Of a DNA stretch of 64,000 nt, positions 9,226-16,916 are shown in pieces (position 1 is the stretch's first letter; every line of letters starts with the position of its first letter). Source of the DNA: Methanomassiliicoccales archaeon (lineage in GTDB: Archaea; Thermoplasmatota; Thermoplasmata; Methanomassiliicoccales; UBA472). Below the pieces are notes generated by a model. That model had not been told where the DNA came from. It ran no database searches and was given only the letters and a program-made list of their open reading frames with translations. Both the position numbers and the translations under genes were made by a program. The stretch spans positions 1,593,957 to 1,657,956 of the forward strand of contig CP058896.1 of assembly GCA_013415865.1 (NCBI GenBank). The letters run 5' to 3'.

Positions 9226-9302
9226 GGGCGGATAGATCAGACTGGAAGATCGTCTGATTTGCAATCAGAAGGTCTCGGGTTCAAATCCCGATCCGTCCAC
9301 CA
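9226..9302 (+). tRNA. tRNA-Ala (anticodon UGC)
   Basis: A full cloverleaf can be drawn. The acceptor GGGCGGA pairs with TCCGTCC and includes the G3:U70 wobble that defines alanine identity. The anticodon stem TCTGA/TCAGA holds the 7-base loop TTTGCAA with anticodon TGC. The T arm is CGGGTTCAAATCCCG. The discriminator is A, and CCA is encoded at 9300-9302. There is no intron. The alanyl-tRNA synthetase gene is also in this window. Confidence 0.96.
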
Positions 9303-9370
9303 TTCATCCCAATTTTGAGTTATATAAGGCGCATTTGGATCTTCCGATGGACCTTCCAATCTGAGGAATC

Positions 9371-9415
9371 ATATTATTATATTATTATATTAAATATATT
9401 AAAATAATAAAATAT
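9371..9415. repeat. AT-only low-complexity tract
   Basis: A run of ATT and TTA units with almost no G or C, about 70 bases after tRNA-Ala. It may be a transcription end or simply intergenic drift. Confidence 0.6.
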
Positions 9416-9509
9416 GCAATGACCATCTATCTCAATATTTATCGGTTCGTCGGTGAAATCTGCCGATGAGAGAATAAGGCCATGATCATCTCTATTTGAG
9501 AGCACATCG

Positions 9510-9689
9510 ATGAAAGTATTGAGATCCGCTCTCCTTTATGACAAACAAGGATGGATTGACGGATCACCCGATGGCGGTCGAGGACGCCTGAAGCCCGGTC
9601 CGCCAGATCCGTTCAAAAGATACGACAGCGGGCACCCCACCATCTACGAGTCCATGGCCATCGACACCTACTTTCAGAGGGTCTTTTGA
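9510..9689 (+). CDS. Small ORF of 59 residues, unrecognised, possible gene remnant
   Basis: An ATG frame of 59 codons ending in TGA lies in the gap before the M28 peptidase. Its second half, from the YDSGHPTIYES stretch to TYFQRVF, looks more protein-like than chance frames nearby, and the stretch is richer in G and C than the AT tract before it. I recognise no family. It has no strong Shine-Dalgarno. It may be a real small protein, the remnant of a decayed gene, or chance. Confidence 0.25.
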   Translation: MKVLRSALLYDKQGWIDGSPDGGRGRLKPGPPDPFKRYDSGHPTIYESMAIDTYFQRVF

Positions 9690-9861
9690 TCATATCGATC
9701 AAGACCGGTCTACAGGAACTGGAGTATTGTCATTGCGATGAAAATTTCACAACGTGAGATCGATCACCTTAGTGTCAGATCCATTGTCGAAGCAGATCAT
9801 ACGCTCGAAGAGAGCATCGATGCACCCATATCCCGACGGATGCATGTTCATATAGCGGTGA

Positions 9862-11550
9862 ATGACTACATCAAAAGATATCATGCCGAAAAGGGCCATC
9901 GCACTAATGATGTTAGCTGTATACATGATGGCTTCGACGATAGCCCCATTGGCATCATCTCTCAAAACGCCCATTCCCGCCTCCAACGAAGGGGTAGATG
10001 TCAAGGACCTGATAAACAAAGACCATCTGAACGCGTTCGCAGAGGACATAGCGAACATATCGGAAAACTACCCAGCATACCGGGTCGCAGGCTCGATGGG
10101 AAGCAATATGACGGCCAATTACATCCTTGACCAATTCCTACAGGCTGGCCTGGATGCCTGGAAGGAGGAGTTCATCTTTACGAACTGGGACCTAAAGAAC
10201 GCTCCTTCTCTGACGGTCGACATTGACGGAGATTGGACAACAGATCCCGACAAGGTGGCGGTCGGCTCCTTTTCGTGTGATAGCTATAGCTGGCCATCCG
10301 ACCAGAGCAGGCCCGTGGCCGAACTGGTCTATCTGCCCATGCCCCCGGCGGTCTCATATGAAGAGCTGCTTGCCTTCCGAGATATTCCATACAAGTTCTG
10401 GGACAGCTATAATATCACCGGTCGCGTGGCGATAATCCCTCAGGAGGCACGTTGGAACGTTAACGTCGAGTCGGTCCTCATGGAAAAGCTGAAAGAGGGA
10501 AGGCCTCTGGCGGTCATCAGCGCGTATTGGTATTCATGGAACTCATTTGCTTCAGCGATGTCAATGGCGTCGACAGGAGGTAGGCCGCTCTCACCCAATG
10601 GAGATTACTTCTGGGACCTTAAGGTCCCAACGGGGACCGTCAATTATAGTGATGGCGTATTCCTGAGGGAGATCGTGGACCAGGGGGGCGGTCTGGCTGA
10701 TATGAGGGTCGACTCGATCATATATCAAGGAGCTCAAGAGAACATAGTGGCTAAGATCGAAGGAACAAAGGATAGGGTCGGTCAGGTGCTGATCACTGCG
10801 CATTATGACAGCGTGATGTGCACTGGCTATATTGACAATGCTGCAGGGGTTGCTGCATTGATAGAGATGGCGCATATCATGAAACGAGCCTATGATGAGA
10901 ACATTTGGAGACCCGACATCACATTGATGTTCATAGCCTTCTCTGGAGAGGAGCTCGGTTATGTCGGCTCGACAAGATATGCCACTTCGCACGAGCTTGG
11001 CAATATCAAGAGCGTGATCAACCTGGACAGTATAGGCGGGAAGGTCATGAGGCTATCAGGGGCATACCCAGATGCTAGGATGGGTATAGATAAGAAGTTC
11101 ATCGAGGTCGCTGAGGAAGAAGGAGTGACATTACTCGACGGAGGGAGCATCAAATCGGACCACATGTCGTTCGCCGTGCCAGGATATACGGTAGGTCTTA
11201 TTTGGGACAATTGGAGGAGGAGCTTCAGCCTCACGACCTCAAAGTCAGTTCCTAACTCGTACACCGTCTTCTCTTCACCTCTCACCATTTATGAAAATGA
11301 GGATGGACAGATCGGGCTGATACATACCATCTTTGACACACCTGATCCTAAAGATCATGATTATTGGCATTCCACGGAGAGACTTTATTCTCAAGTCAGG
11401 GTGATCACAGGAGTAACTGTCTGGTTGGCCTCTGGAGGATATAATAATAATATAACAGACCCTACATGGCAGCCTTATGTTTTCGCGTTGACGATGTTGA
11501 CCGCGACCGTCCTTGTTGCATATGTTTTCAGAAAAAAGATAAAGAATTGA
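9862..11550 (+). CDS. Secreted or membrane-anchored M28 family zinc aminopeptidase
   Basis: M28 peptidases use two zinc ions to remove N-terminal residues. The N-terminus has a basic start and a hydrophobic stretch (about residues 9-33) like a signal peptide. A PA-like insert domain with many aromatic residues follows (about residues 120-270). The metal ligands are in order: His and Asp of TAHYDS near residue 314, Asp of DNAAG, the Glu pair of GEELG near 363, Asp of NLDS, and His of SDHMSF. A single C-terminal membrane helix followed by RKKIKN anchors it, so the catalytic domain should face outside. The start could also be the ATG at 9883. It probably feeds on external peptides. Confidence 0.85.
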   Translation: MTTSKDIMPKRAIALMMLAVYMMASTIAPLASSLKTPIPASNEGVDVKDLINKDHLNAFAEDIANISENYPAYRVAGSMGSNMTANYILDQFLQAGLDAWKEEFIFTNWDLKNAPSLTVDIDGDWTTDPDKVAVGSFSCDSYSWPSDQSRPVAELVYLPMPPAVSYEELLAFRDIPYKFWDSYNITGRVAIIPQEARWNVNVESVLMEKLKEGRPLAVISAYWYSWNSFASAMSMASTGGRPLSPNGDYFWDLKVPTGTVNYSDGVFLREIVDQGGGLADMRVDSIIYQGAQENIVAKIEGTKDRVGQVLITAHYDSVMCTGYIDNAAGVAALIEMAHIMKRAYDENIWRPDITLMFIAFSGEELGYVGSTRYATSHELGNIKSVINLDSIGGKVMRLSGAYPDARMGIDKKFIEVAEEEGVTLLDGGSIKSDHMSFAVPGYTVGLIWDNWRRSFSLTTSKSVPNSYTVFSSPLTIYENEDGQIGLIHTIFDTPDPKDHDYWHSTERLYSQVRVITGVTVWLASGGYNNNITDPTWQPYVFALTMLTATVLVAYVFRKKIKN

Positions 11551-11581
11551 GAAAATGATGAGAAATGGTTTGATGGTATGT

Positions 11582-12685
11582 TTACCTGACAACGTCCTCA
11601 GGCACTCTCTTCTTAGATACCAGCTCGCGGACCTGCTCGGCCATTATCTGCTCCTTTTGCATGTCCGCCTCGACCGCTTTGAGGTCGCGCCTCAGCTCGT
11701 CAGGAGTGGGTATTCTGCCCAGGATATCATCGGGGGATCCCACCATCGCAGTGATCTCCTCCTTGGTGGTCACATGCTTCTCAGGCATCTTGGCAGATAC
11801 GCCTAGATACTCTGACACACCTTCCAAGAGCTTTGTGACCTCAAATGGAAGTATCCACTTGGTGGACGCCCCCTGGCCCAATGCCTTCATGGTGTCGAGC
11901 GATAGAACGGTCAGAGCCCTTGAGTCTAAGGAGTACGCGCCAACTGAAAGTATCCTTAGGCGCTGAGCCTCACCTTGGCTCTGCAATATGATCGCCAGCC
12001 TCTCGCCTTCTGCCTCAAGCACCTTCGACTGCCTAATGCCCTCGGCCTGCAATATCCTGGCCCTCTTCTCACCTTCAGCATTTAAGATCGCAGCGGTCTT
12101 GGAACCATCCGCCTTCAAGATCGCCGCACGTCTGAGCCTCTCGGCCGAGGTCTGCTCCTCCATAGCCTGCTTGACCTTCGGGGCGGGGTCGACCTCCCTG
12201 ATCTCGACCGCATCGACCTTCACACCCCACTTGTCGGTGGCCTCATCAAGTATATCCCTCAGGCGGAGGTTTATCTTCTCCCTGTTCGAAAGTATCTCAT
12301 CCAGGTCCATGTCACCTATGATGGACTTCAGGGTAGTCTGTGCCAGATAAACCGTGGCTGCCCTATAGTCAGTGACCTCGAAGAAGGCCTTGCCCGGGTC
12401 GATGACCTTGATATAAATGATCGCGTCAACATTGACTGGTGAATTGTCTTTTGTAATGACCTCTTGCCTGGGGACATCCAGCACCTGCGTTCTCAGGTCG
12501 ATCTTGACCACTTCGTTGATGAGGGGCGTGACAAAGTTGAACCCTTGGTTCAATGTCCTAACATATCTCCCCAGCCTCATGTAGACAGCCTGTTCATATG
12601 GCCTTACGATCTTGATCCCATTGACCGCTATCAGCAATGCGGCAACGATCACAAGGACCAGCAATGCGATTATCAATACGTCCAT
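11582..12685 (-). CDS. SPFH/stomatin-like membrane protease-associated protein
   Basis: The 367-residue product has one N-terminal membrane helix (about residues 4-24), then the SPFH domain starting at VRPYEQAVYMRLGRYVRTL, then a long alanine- and glutamate-rich helical region with repeats of the form ILxAEGxK, typical of stomatins and paraslipins. These proteins form rings at membranes and partner with NfeD proteins. The gene begins 22 bases after the NfeD stop on the same strand, which is the conserved NfeD-stomatin pair. The last part (about residues 270-365) is charged and less conserved. Confidence 0.9.
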   Translation of the reverse strand: MDVLIIALLVLVIVAALLIAVNGIKIVRPYEQAVYMRLGRYVRTLNQGFNFVTPLINEVVKIDLRTQVLDVPRQEVITKDNSPVNVDAIIYIKVIDPGKAFFEVTDYRAATVYLAQTTLKSIIGDMDLDEILSNREKINLRLRDILDEATDKWGVKVDAVEIREVDPAPKVKQAMEEQTSAERLRRAAILKADGSKTAAILNAEGEKRARILQAEGIRQSKVLEAEGERLAIILQSQGEAQRLRILSVGAYSLDSRALTVLSLDTMKALGQGASTKWILPFEVTKLLEGVSEYLGVSAKMPEKHVTTKEEITAMVGSPDDILGRIPTPDELRRDLKAVEADMQKEQIMAEQVRELVSKKRVPEDVVR

Positions 12686-12707
12686 TCTTCAGACCTCCTC
12701 CTTGACC

Positions 12708-13157
12708 TCACTTCTTCTCCCCTACCGTCACATGGACCCCCTCGCTTTTCAAAACGACCACCTTGGTCCCCTTCGCTATGGGATGGTCCGCGGTCGCGCT
12801 CCAGGTCTCGTTCTTGATCTTCACCTTTCCTGACAAGGTATTTGGCCTTACCTCCTGGGTGACGATACCTTCCTGACCGACCAGAGATGTCGCGACGGTC
12901 GTTTCTGGGGGCGCAGGTGGTGCTAACCTTTGATATAGTTTTATCGTCACGTATGTCAAAGGCACGATCACCACAACGGTCACTATCGGGGAATAGATGG
13001 AGAACAGAAAATCAGGTGCCAGCATTCCGATGAAACCAAGCACGATCAATACCGTACCAGGCACTAGAAGGAACGCACCCGGGGATGACAGTTCCGCTAT
13101 TAGCAGCAATACCCCGATGATGACGAACGCGAGCGAGATCCCGAATTCTAGTTCCAT
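12708..13157 (-). CDS. NfeD-like membrane protein (short form)
   Basis: At 149 residues this is the short NfeD type without the serine protease domain. Two or three hydrophobic segments (about residues 5-75) are followed by a C-terminal OB-fold-like domain with a GQEGIVTQEVRPNTLSGKV stretch, where the LVGQEG/SG-V pattern is typical. It is the first gene of the NfeD-stomatin pair and is expected to sit in the cytoplasmic membrane with the stomatin-like ring. Confidence 0.88.
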   Translation of the reverse strand: MELEFGISLAFVIIGVLLLIAELSSPGAFLLVPGTVLIVLGFIGMLAPDFLFSIYSPIVTVVVIVPLTYVTIKLYQRLAPPAPPETTVATSLVGQEGIVTQEVRPNTLSGKVKIKNETWSATADHPIAKGTKVVVLKSEGVHVTVGEKK

Positions 13158-13269
13158 GGCCGTTCACATCAGATTGAGAGTATTTAGCACTTATTGCCTA
13201 TAAAGGAAATTACTATCCTATTTAGGTCAATTCACATGCTCCATCGTACGTTCGTACATCCTCTCCAGG

Positions 13270-14577
13270 TCACAGACCTAGGAAAAGGACCGATATCATG
13301 AGCGTCAGGAAAGTTATCGGTACTCCAGCTCTCATGAAGTCCTTCAGACCGATCTCAACGCCCTCTGCATTTGCCTTTTCGACCACTATCACATTGGCCG
13401 CTGCACCAAGGATGGTCGCATTACCAGCTAGCGTCGAGCTGGCCGCAAGGGCAAGCCAAAGGTCCCCGCTTGAAAGGTTGGAAACGAACGGTGAGAGCAA
13501 CATTACGGCCGGCACGTTACTGACAAGGTTCGACAGCAGGGCAGAAAAGATGGTAAGGCCAACAATATCGTCCAGTCCATCGCCGGTGAGGCATTGGAAC
13601 AAGGACATCATCTCATCGAGAAGGCCCGACTCCGATACTCCCCTCAAGAGAACGAAGAGACCAATGAAAAATAACAGAAGGGTCCAATCGACCTTTCGTA
13701 CGATCGTACCAGCCGTGACCTCGTGATTGAAAAGGGGAAGGAGGAACAACACTGCCGAGCCACCGACGATGGCGATGACCGACAGAGGAAGACCGATCTC
13801 GCTCGAGAGCACAAATCCCACTAAGACCAAGGTCAGTATGCTCAGGACCACATAGACTGTCTTGTTCATCTTTTTGCCACAAAGATCTTTCAAAGCCATT
13901 TGGCAATCGATCAATTTGCCATCCCTTAGACCGATGCCGCAACATCCCGCATTGACGAACTCCTTTCGAAAGAGAAGGAAGACGATCAAGATCGCGATGA
14001 TCAATGAGACGACCGCGACAGGCGCCAGTTCAACGAAGAACGTGTTGAACGTCAATCCTGAGCGTACGGCGATAAAGGCATTCTGTGGATTGCCTACAGG
14101 GGTCGCCACGCTCCCAATGTTCGCAGCAACGGCCTCACCGATCAAATAAGGCACCGGATCGGATCTTATGGCCAAGCAGGTCTTTACCACGATGGGGGTG
14201 AACAGAAGGACGACGGTGTCATTCAATATCAGGGCGGAGAGGACGGCGGTGACCCCCATCTCGATGGCAAGAAGTCTGATCCTTGTCCGAGAACGCTTTA
14301 TCATCTGAATTGCGACCTGGTCAAAGAAACCACATAGCTCGAGCCCTACCACCATGAGCATCATTCCAAGGAGCAGAGCAAGCGTATCAATATCAACCGC
14401 TTCCAGGGCGTCCATGGCCGTAACCACACCGAGCAGGACCATCATCGCCGCCCCGAATAGCACCACCGCATACCTTTCAAGGACGATGAACTTAAGATTC
14501 CTGACCGATATCAATAAGTAAGTAGGTACGAAGACCAACATCGCCAAGAGCGCGGCCGACTCCATCGGGAGGCCCAT
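13270..14577 (-). CDS. ArsB/NhaD superfamily anion or sodium/proton transporter
   Basis: The 435-residue product is almost wholly hydrophobic, with about 11-12 membrane segments. The segments with SALILNDTVVLLFTPIVV and, in the second half, LSNLVSNVPAVMLLSP form the two inverted halves with NDT and SNxPA motifs seen in the ArsB/NhaD (ion transporter) superfamily. The substrate cannot be told from the sequence: arsenite, Na+/H+ exchange and dicarboxylate are all possible. No arsenate genes are adjacent. It lies 57 bases after an Lrp-type regulator on the same strand, which may control it. Confidence 0.8.
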   Translation of the reverse strand: MGLPMESAALLAMLVFVPTYLLISVRNLKFIVLERYAVVLFGAAMMVLLGVVTAMDALEAVDIDTLALLLGMMLMVVGLELCGFFDQVAIQMIKRSRTRIRLLAIEMGVTAVLSALILNDTVVLLFTPIVVKTCLAIRSDPVPYLIGEAVAANIGSVATPVGNPQNAFIAVRSGLTFNTFFVELAPVAVVSLIIAILIVFLLFRKEFVNAGCCGIGLRDGKLIDCQMALKDLCGKKMNKTVYVVLSILTLVLVGFVLSSEIGLPLSVIAIVGGSAVLFLLPLFNHEVTAGTIVRKVDWTLLLFFIGLFVLLRGVSESGLLDEMMSLFQCLTGDGLDDIVGLTIFSALLSNLVSNVPAVMLLSPFVSNLSSGDLWLALAASSTLAGNATILGAAANVIVVEKANAEGVEIGLKDFMRAGVPITFLTLMISVLFLGL

Positions 14578-14634
14578 CGCCGAGGAACGATAATAATTTG
14601 ACCTCAGTACAATCCTAGATTATTGAAAGCCATC

Positions 14635-15075
14635 TCAGATTCCTGGGTTCCTTATGACATGGTCGAGGACCCTCATTATCTCCAGGTTCTCGAAACCGAG
14701 CGGTCTTATTTTTCTATCGACCAAGGACAAGAGCTCCGAGTCGTTCTCGGCCATCACTCGGAACATGAACCTCCTTTCCCCTGTAGTATGGATGACCTCG
14801 GTCACATTCTCGATGTCCAGCAATCCGCTCATCGCGTTCATTTCTTTCTCAGGGGGCAGATCGGCTAGTATGTAAGCATCAGCCCCTATACCTACCCTGG
14901 CCTCGTCGACGACCGCTGAATAACCAATGATCGTGCGGTCCTCCTCCATCCTCTTGATCCTGTCCCGTATGGTGGACGGGGATCGACCTAGAAGCTTTCC
15001 AATCTCCTCATTGGTCAGCTTCCCATTCTTTTGCAGGATCTCAAGGATCTTTTGATCTAGGTCGTCCTGGGACAT
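14635..15075 (-). CDS. Lrp/AsnC family transcription regulator
   Basis: The 146-residue product has an N-terminal winged helix-turn-helix (residues 1-55, with NEEIGKLLGRSPSTIRDRI as the recognition region) and a C-terminal RAM-like alpha-beta domain (about 65-140) that normally binds amino acids and builds octamers. It starts 4 bases after the HTH-Nudix gene and ends 57 bases before the carrier gene, so the three may form one operon. Confidence 0.9.
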   Translation of the reverse strand: MSQDDLDQKILEILQKNGKLTNEEIGKLLGRSPSTIRDRIKRMEEDRTIIGYSAVVDEARVGIGADAYILADLPPEKEMNAMSGLLDIENVTEVIHTTGERRFMFRVMAENDSELLSLVDRKIRPLGFENLEIMRVLDHVIRNPGI

Positions 15076-15079
15076 TGCC

Positions 15080-15817
15080 CTATAATATCTTTCCGGACTT
15101 CTTTAAGTGTTTTCCTCGAGACAGGTGGCCCCTCTGCCTCAGTGCATCCTCGATGATCTCTCTATGGTCAGCTGCCATATCTGGAAGTGATAGCGGGTCA
15201 TGCAGACCTACTCCAGCTGCATCGTCTCCTGCCCTTAGGTCTCCGCCCGTCACCTCCAGATTGAACGCGATGGTGACAAAGTGTCCCCTGGGGTCCCTTT
15301 CAGGATCAGAATAGACACCACTGATGCCCAATACTCTGGTTTGCAGTCCGGTCTCCTCTCTCACCTCACGGACGACACAGTCCTCGACCCTCTCACCATA
15401 TTCCACGATGCCTCCTGGAAGAGCCCAAAGCCCCTTGAAAGGCTCTTTCCCCCTTTTTATTAGGACGACCTTTTCATCTTTGAGGATGACCCCGTCCGTT
15501 GTCAGCCAAGGCTTCTTCCACAGATGTTCCACCTGTGCCCGCAGCACTTTTTCCCGAATATGGTAGACCGAGAGCAGCTCATCCCCCACCTCTGTCAAAT
15601 AGACAGCATCCCCCTCGAGTCGTATAAGCTGCCCTTCCTGAGATCCATTGAGAGAGCCTATTATGCCTACCAGTTCTCCCTCGCCCATCCCCATCCTTTT
15701 TGCCATCCCAGACAAGGTGCCGATTCTTCTGACCAGATCTAAGATCTTTGCACCTCCGAGGTCCAATATCTTATTACCATTTTTGCCCAGGACAAGTTCA
15801 AAGGACACTTCATACAT
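15080..15817 (-). CDS. HTH domain fused to a Nudix hydrolase
   Basis: The N-terminal 95 residues look like a ModE/LysR-type winged helix (GGAKILDLVRRIGTLSGMAKRMGM, ending LTEVGDELLSVY), although the region matching the usual wing is short. Residues 105-230 are a Nudix hydrolase with a full box at about 135-158: GG, five residues, E, seven residues, REVREETGL. The substrate is probably ADP-ribose or a related nucleotide, as in the closest-looking family. The fusion resembles NrtR-type regulators in concept but with the domain order reversed. It overlaps no gene and is followed after 4 bases by an Lrp regulator. Confidence 0.83.
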   Translation of the reverse strand: MYEVSFELVLGKNGNKILDLGGAKILDLVRRIGTLSGMAKRMGMGEGELVGIIGSLNGSQEGQLIRLEGDAVYLTEVGDELLSVYHIREKVLRAQVEHLWKKPWLTTDGVILKDEKVVLIKRGKEPFKGLWALPGGIVEYGERVEDCVVREVREETGLQTRVLGISGVYSDPERDPRGHFVTIAFNLEVTGGDLRAGDDAAGVGLHDPLSLPDMAADHREIIEDALRQRGHLSRGKHLKKSGKIL

Positions 15818-15877
15818 TGGCCAAAGGTAGCGTTTGATGGGATTTATTATTACCCCCCTGCGCTTAACCTTCTTCCC

Positions 15878-16900
15878 GTGTTGAACTTTAGAAAGAGGCT
15901 TCCGACAATAATGATGCCACAGGAGATACTAGACAAAGCGTTCCTCCGAGTTTCAAAGATTGATGCCACCGGTGATTCAAAGTTCGACATGATCAAGAAC
16001 AAATCCACGGCAAGGGTCAATGCGGCGGGGGACATAGTGCATTCTATCCTCCTTAATTACAACAGGGCCTTTCCAAGCGTGAACAAGAGGGAGGGATTCA
16101 CGGTCGAACTAATGTGCGTCCTCATCGACATGGACCAGTTGAAGAGGTCGCTGTCTAAGCTTGAATGGGGGGCGGAAAAGGTCCAGGAACTTAGGAAGGA
16201 GTATGACAGGAGGATCAAGGCCGCGAGGGACCTCGACGAGCTAGATTCTGCCAGAAAAGAATTCTATGGGCGCACTTCTTCGATAGTTTGGAGGATGGAA
16301 CCCCATCTAAAGACTCTGGCCAAGGCGAGAGAGGAGCTCCGAAAGATCCCATTGGTCGACGAGGAGATCCCGACCATGGTCATCGCGGGATTCCCTAACG
16401 TCGGGAAGAGCCAGCTTGTTGAGAGGATATCTACAGCCAAGCCGAAGATAGCCCCATATCCATTCACCACCCAAGGTATATGCATCGGACACAAGACCGT
16501 TGGATGGAGGAAATTCCAGGTGATCGATACCCCTGGGCTCTTGGACCGTCCGCTCGAAGAACGGAATTCAATAGAGCTCCAAGCGATCCTTGCCTTGAAA
16601 TATCTGGCCGATCTGATAGTGTTCGTTATCGACCCTACTGGGACAGCAGGATACACCTTGGAGCAGCAGGAAAGATTGCTCGCCTCCGTAAAGCAAAATT
16701 TTCCTGATGTGCACCTGTTGGTGGTAGAGAACAAAGCGGACATCCTCAGGACCGATAGCGACAGGAGAAAAATATCAGCCTTGTCGGGAGAAGGAATTCC
16801 TGAGCTGCTTGAGGAGATCATGGTATTCTTCAAGGAGAATGAAAAGGATTCCTTATTGTCCGAGCCGATCGATCGAATTTCAAATAGTCGGCCCTTATGA
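15878..16900 (+). CDS. Nog1-like GTPase (ribosome biogenesis)
   Basis: Nog1 proteins are OBG-related GTPases that act in large-subunit maturation. The 340-residue product has the typical N-terminal helical domain (LPTIMMPQEILDKAF, residues 8-22, and the long helices to about 165), then the G domain with GFPNVGKS (G1), DTPGLLDRP (G3) and NKAD (G4). The start is GTG at 15878. It lies 16 bases before the DNA polymerase D gene on the same strand. Length and architecture fit the archaeal family. Confidence 0.9.
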   Translation: MLNFRKRLPTIMMPQEILDKAFLRVSKIDATGDSKFDMIKNKSTARVNAAGDIVHSILLNYNRAFPSVNKREGFTVELMCVLIDMDQLKRSLSKLEWGAEKVQELRKEYDRRIKAARDLDELDSARKEFYGRTSSIVWRMEPHLKTLAKAREELRKIPLVDEEIPTMVIAGFPNVGKSQLVERISTAKPKIAPYPFTTQGICIGHKTVGWRKFQVIDTPGLLDRPLEERNSIELQAILALKYLADLIVFVIDPTGTAGYTLEQQERLLASVKQNFPDVHLLVVENKADILRTDSDRRKISALSGEGIPELLEEIMVFFKENEKDSLLSEPIDRISNSRPL

Positions 16901-16916
16901 ATGGCAGGGGAATTGA

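Noticed and set aside
9738-10130. A 130-codon plus-strand frame overlapping the start of the M28 peptidase
   Set aside because: It runs out of frame through the signal peptide and PA region of a well-supported gene, and its composition is not protein-like.
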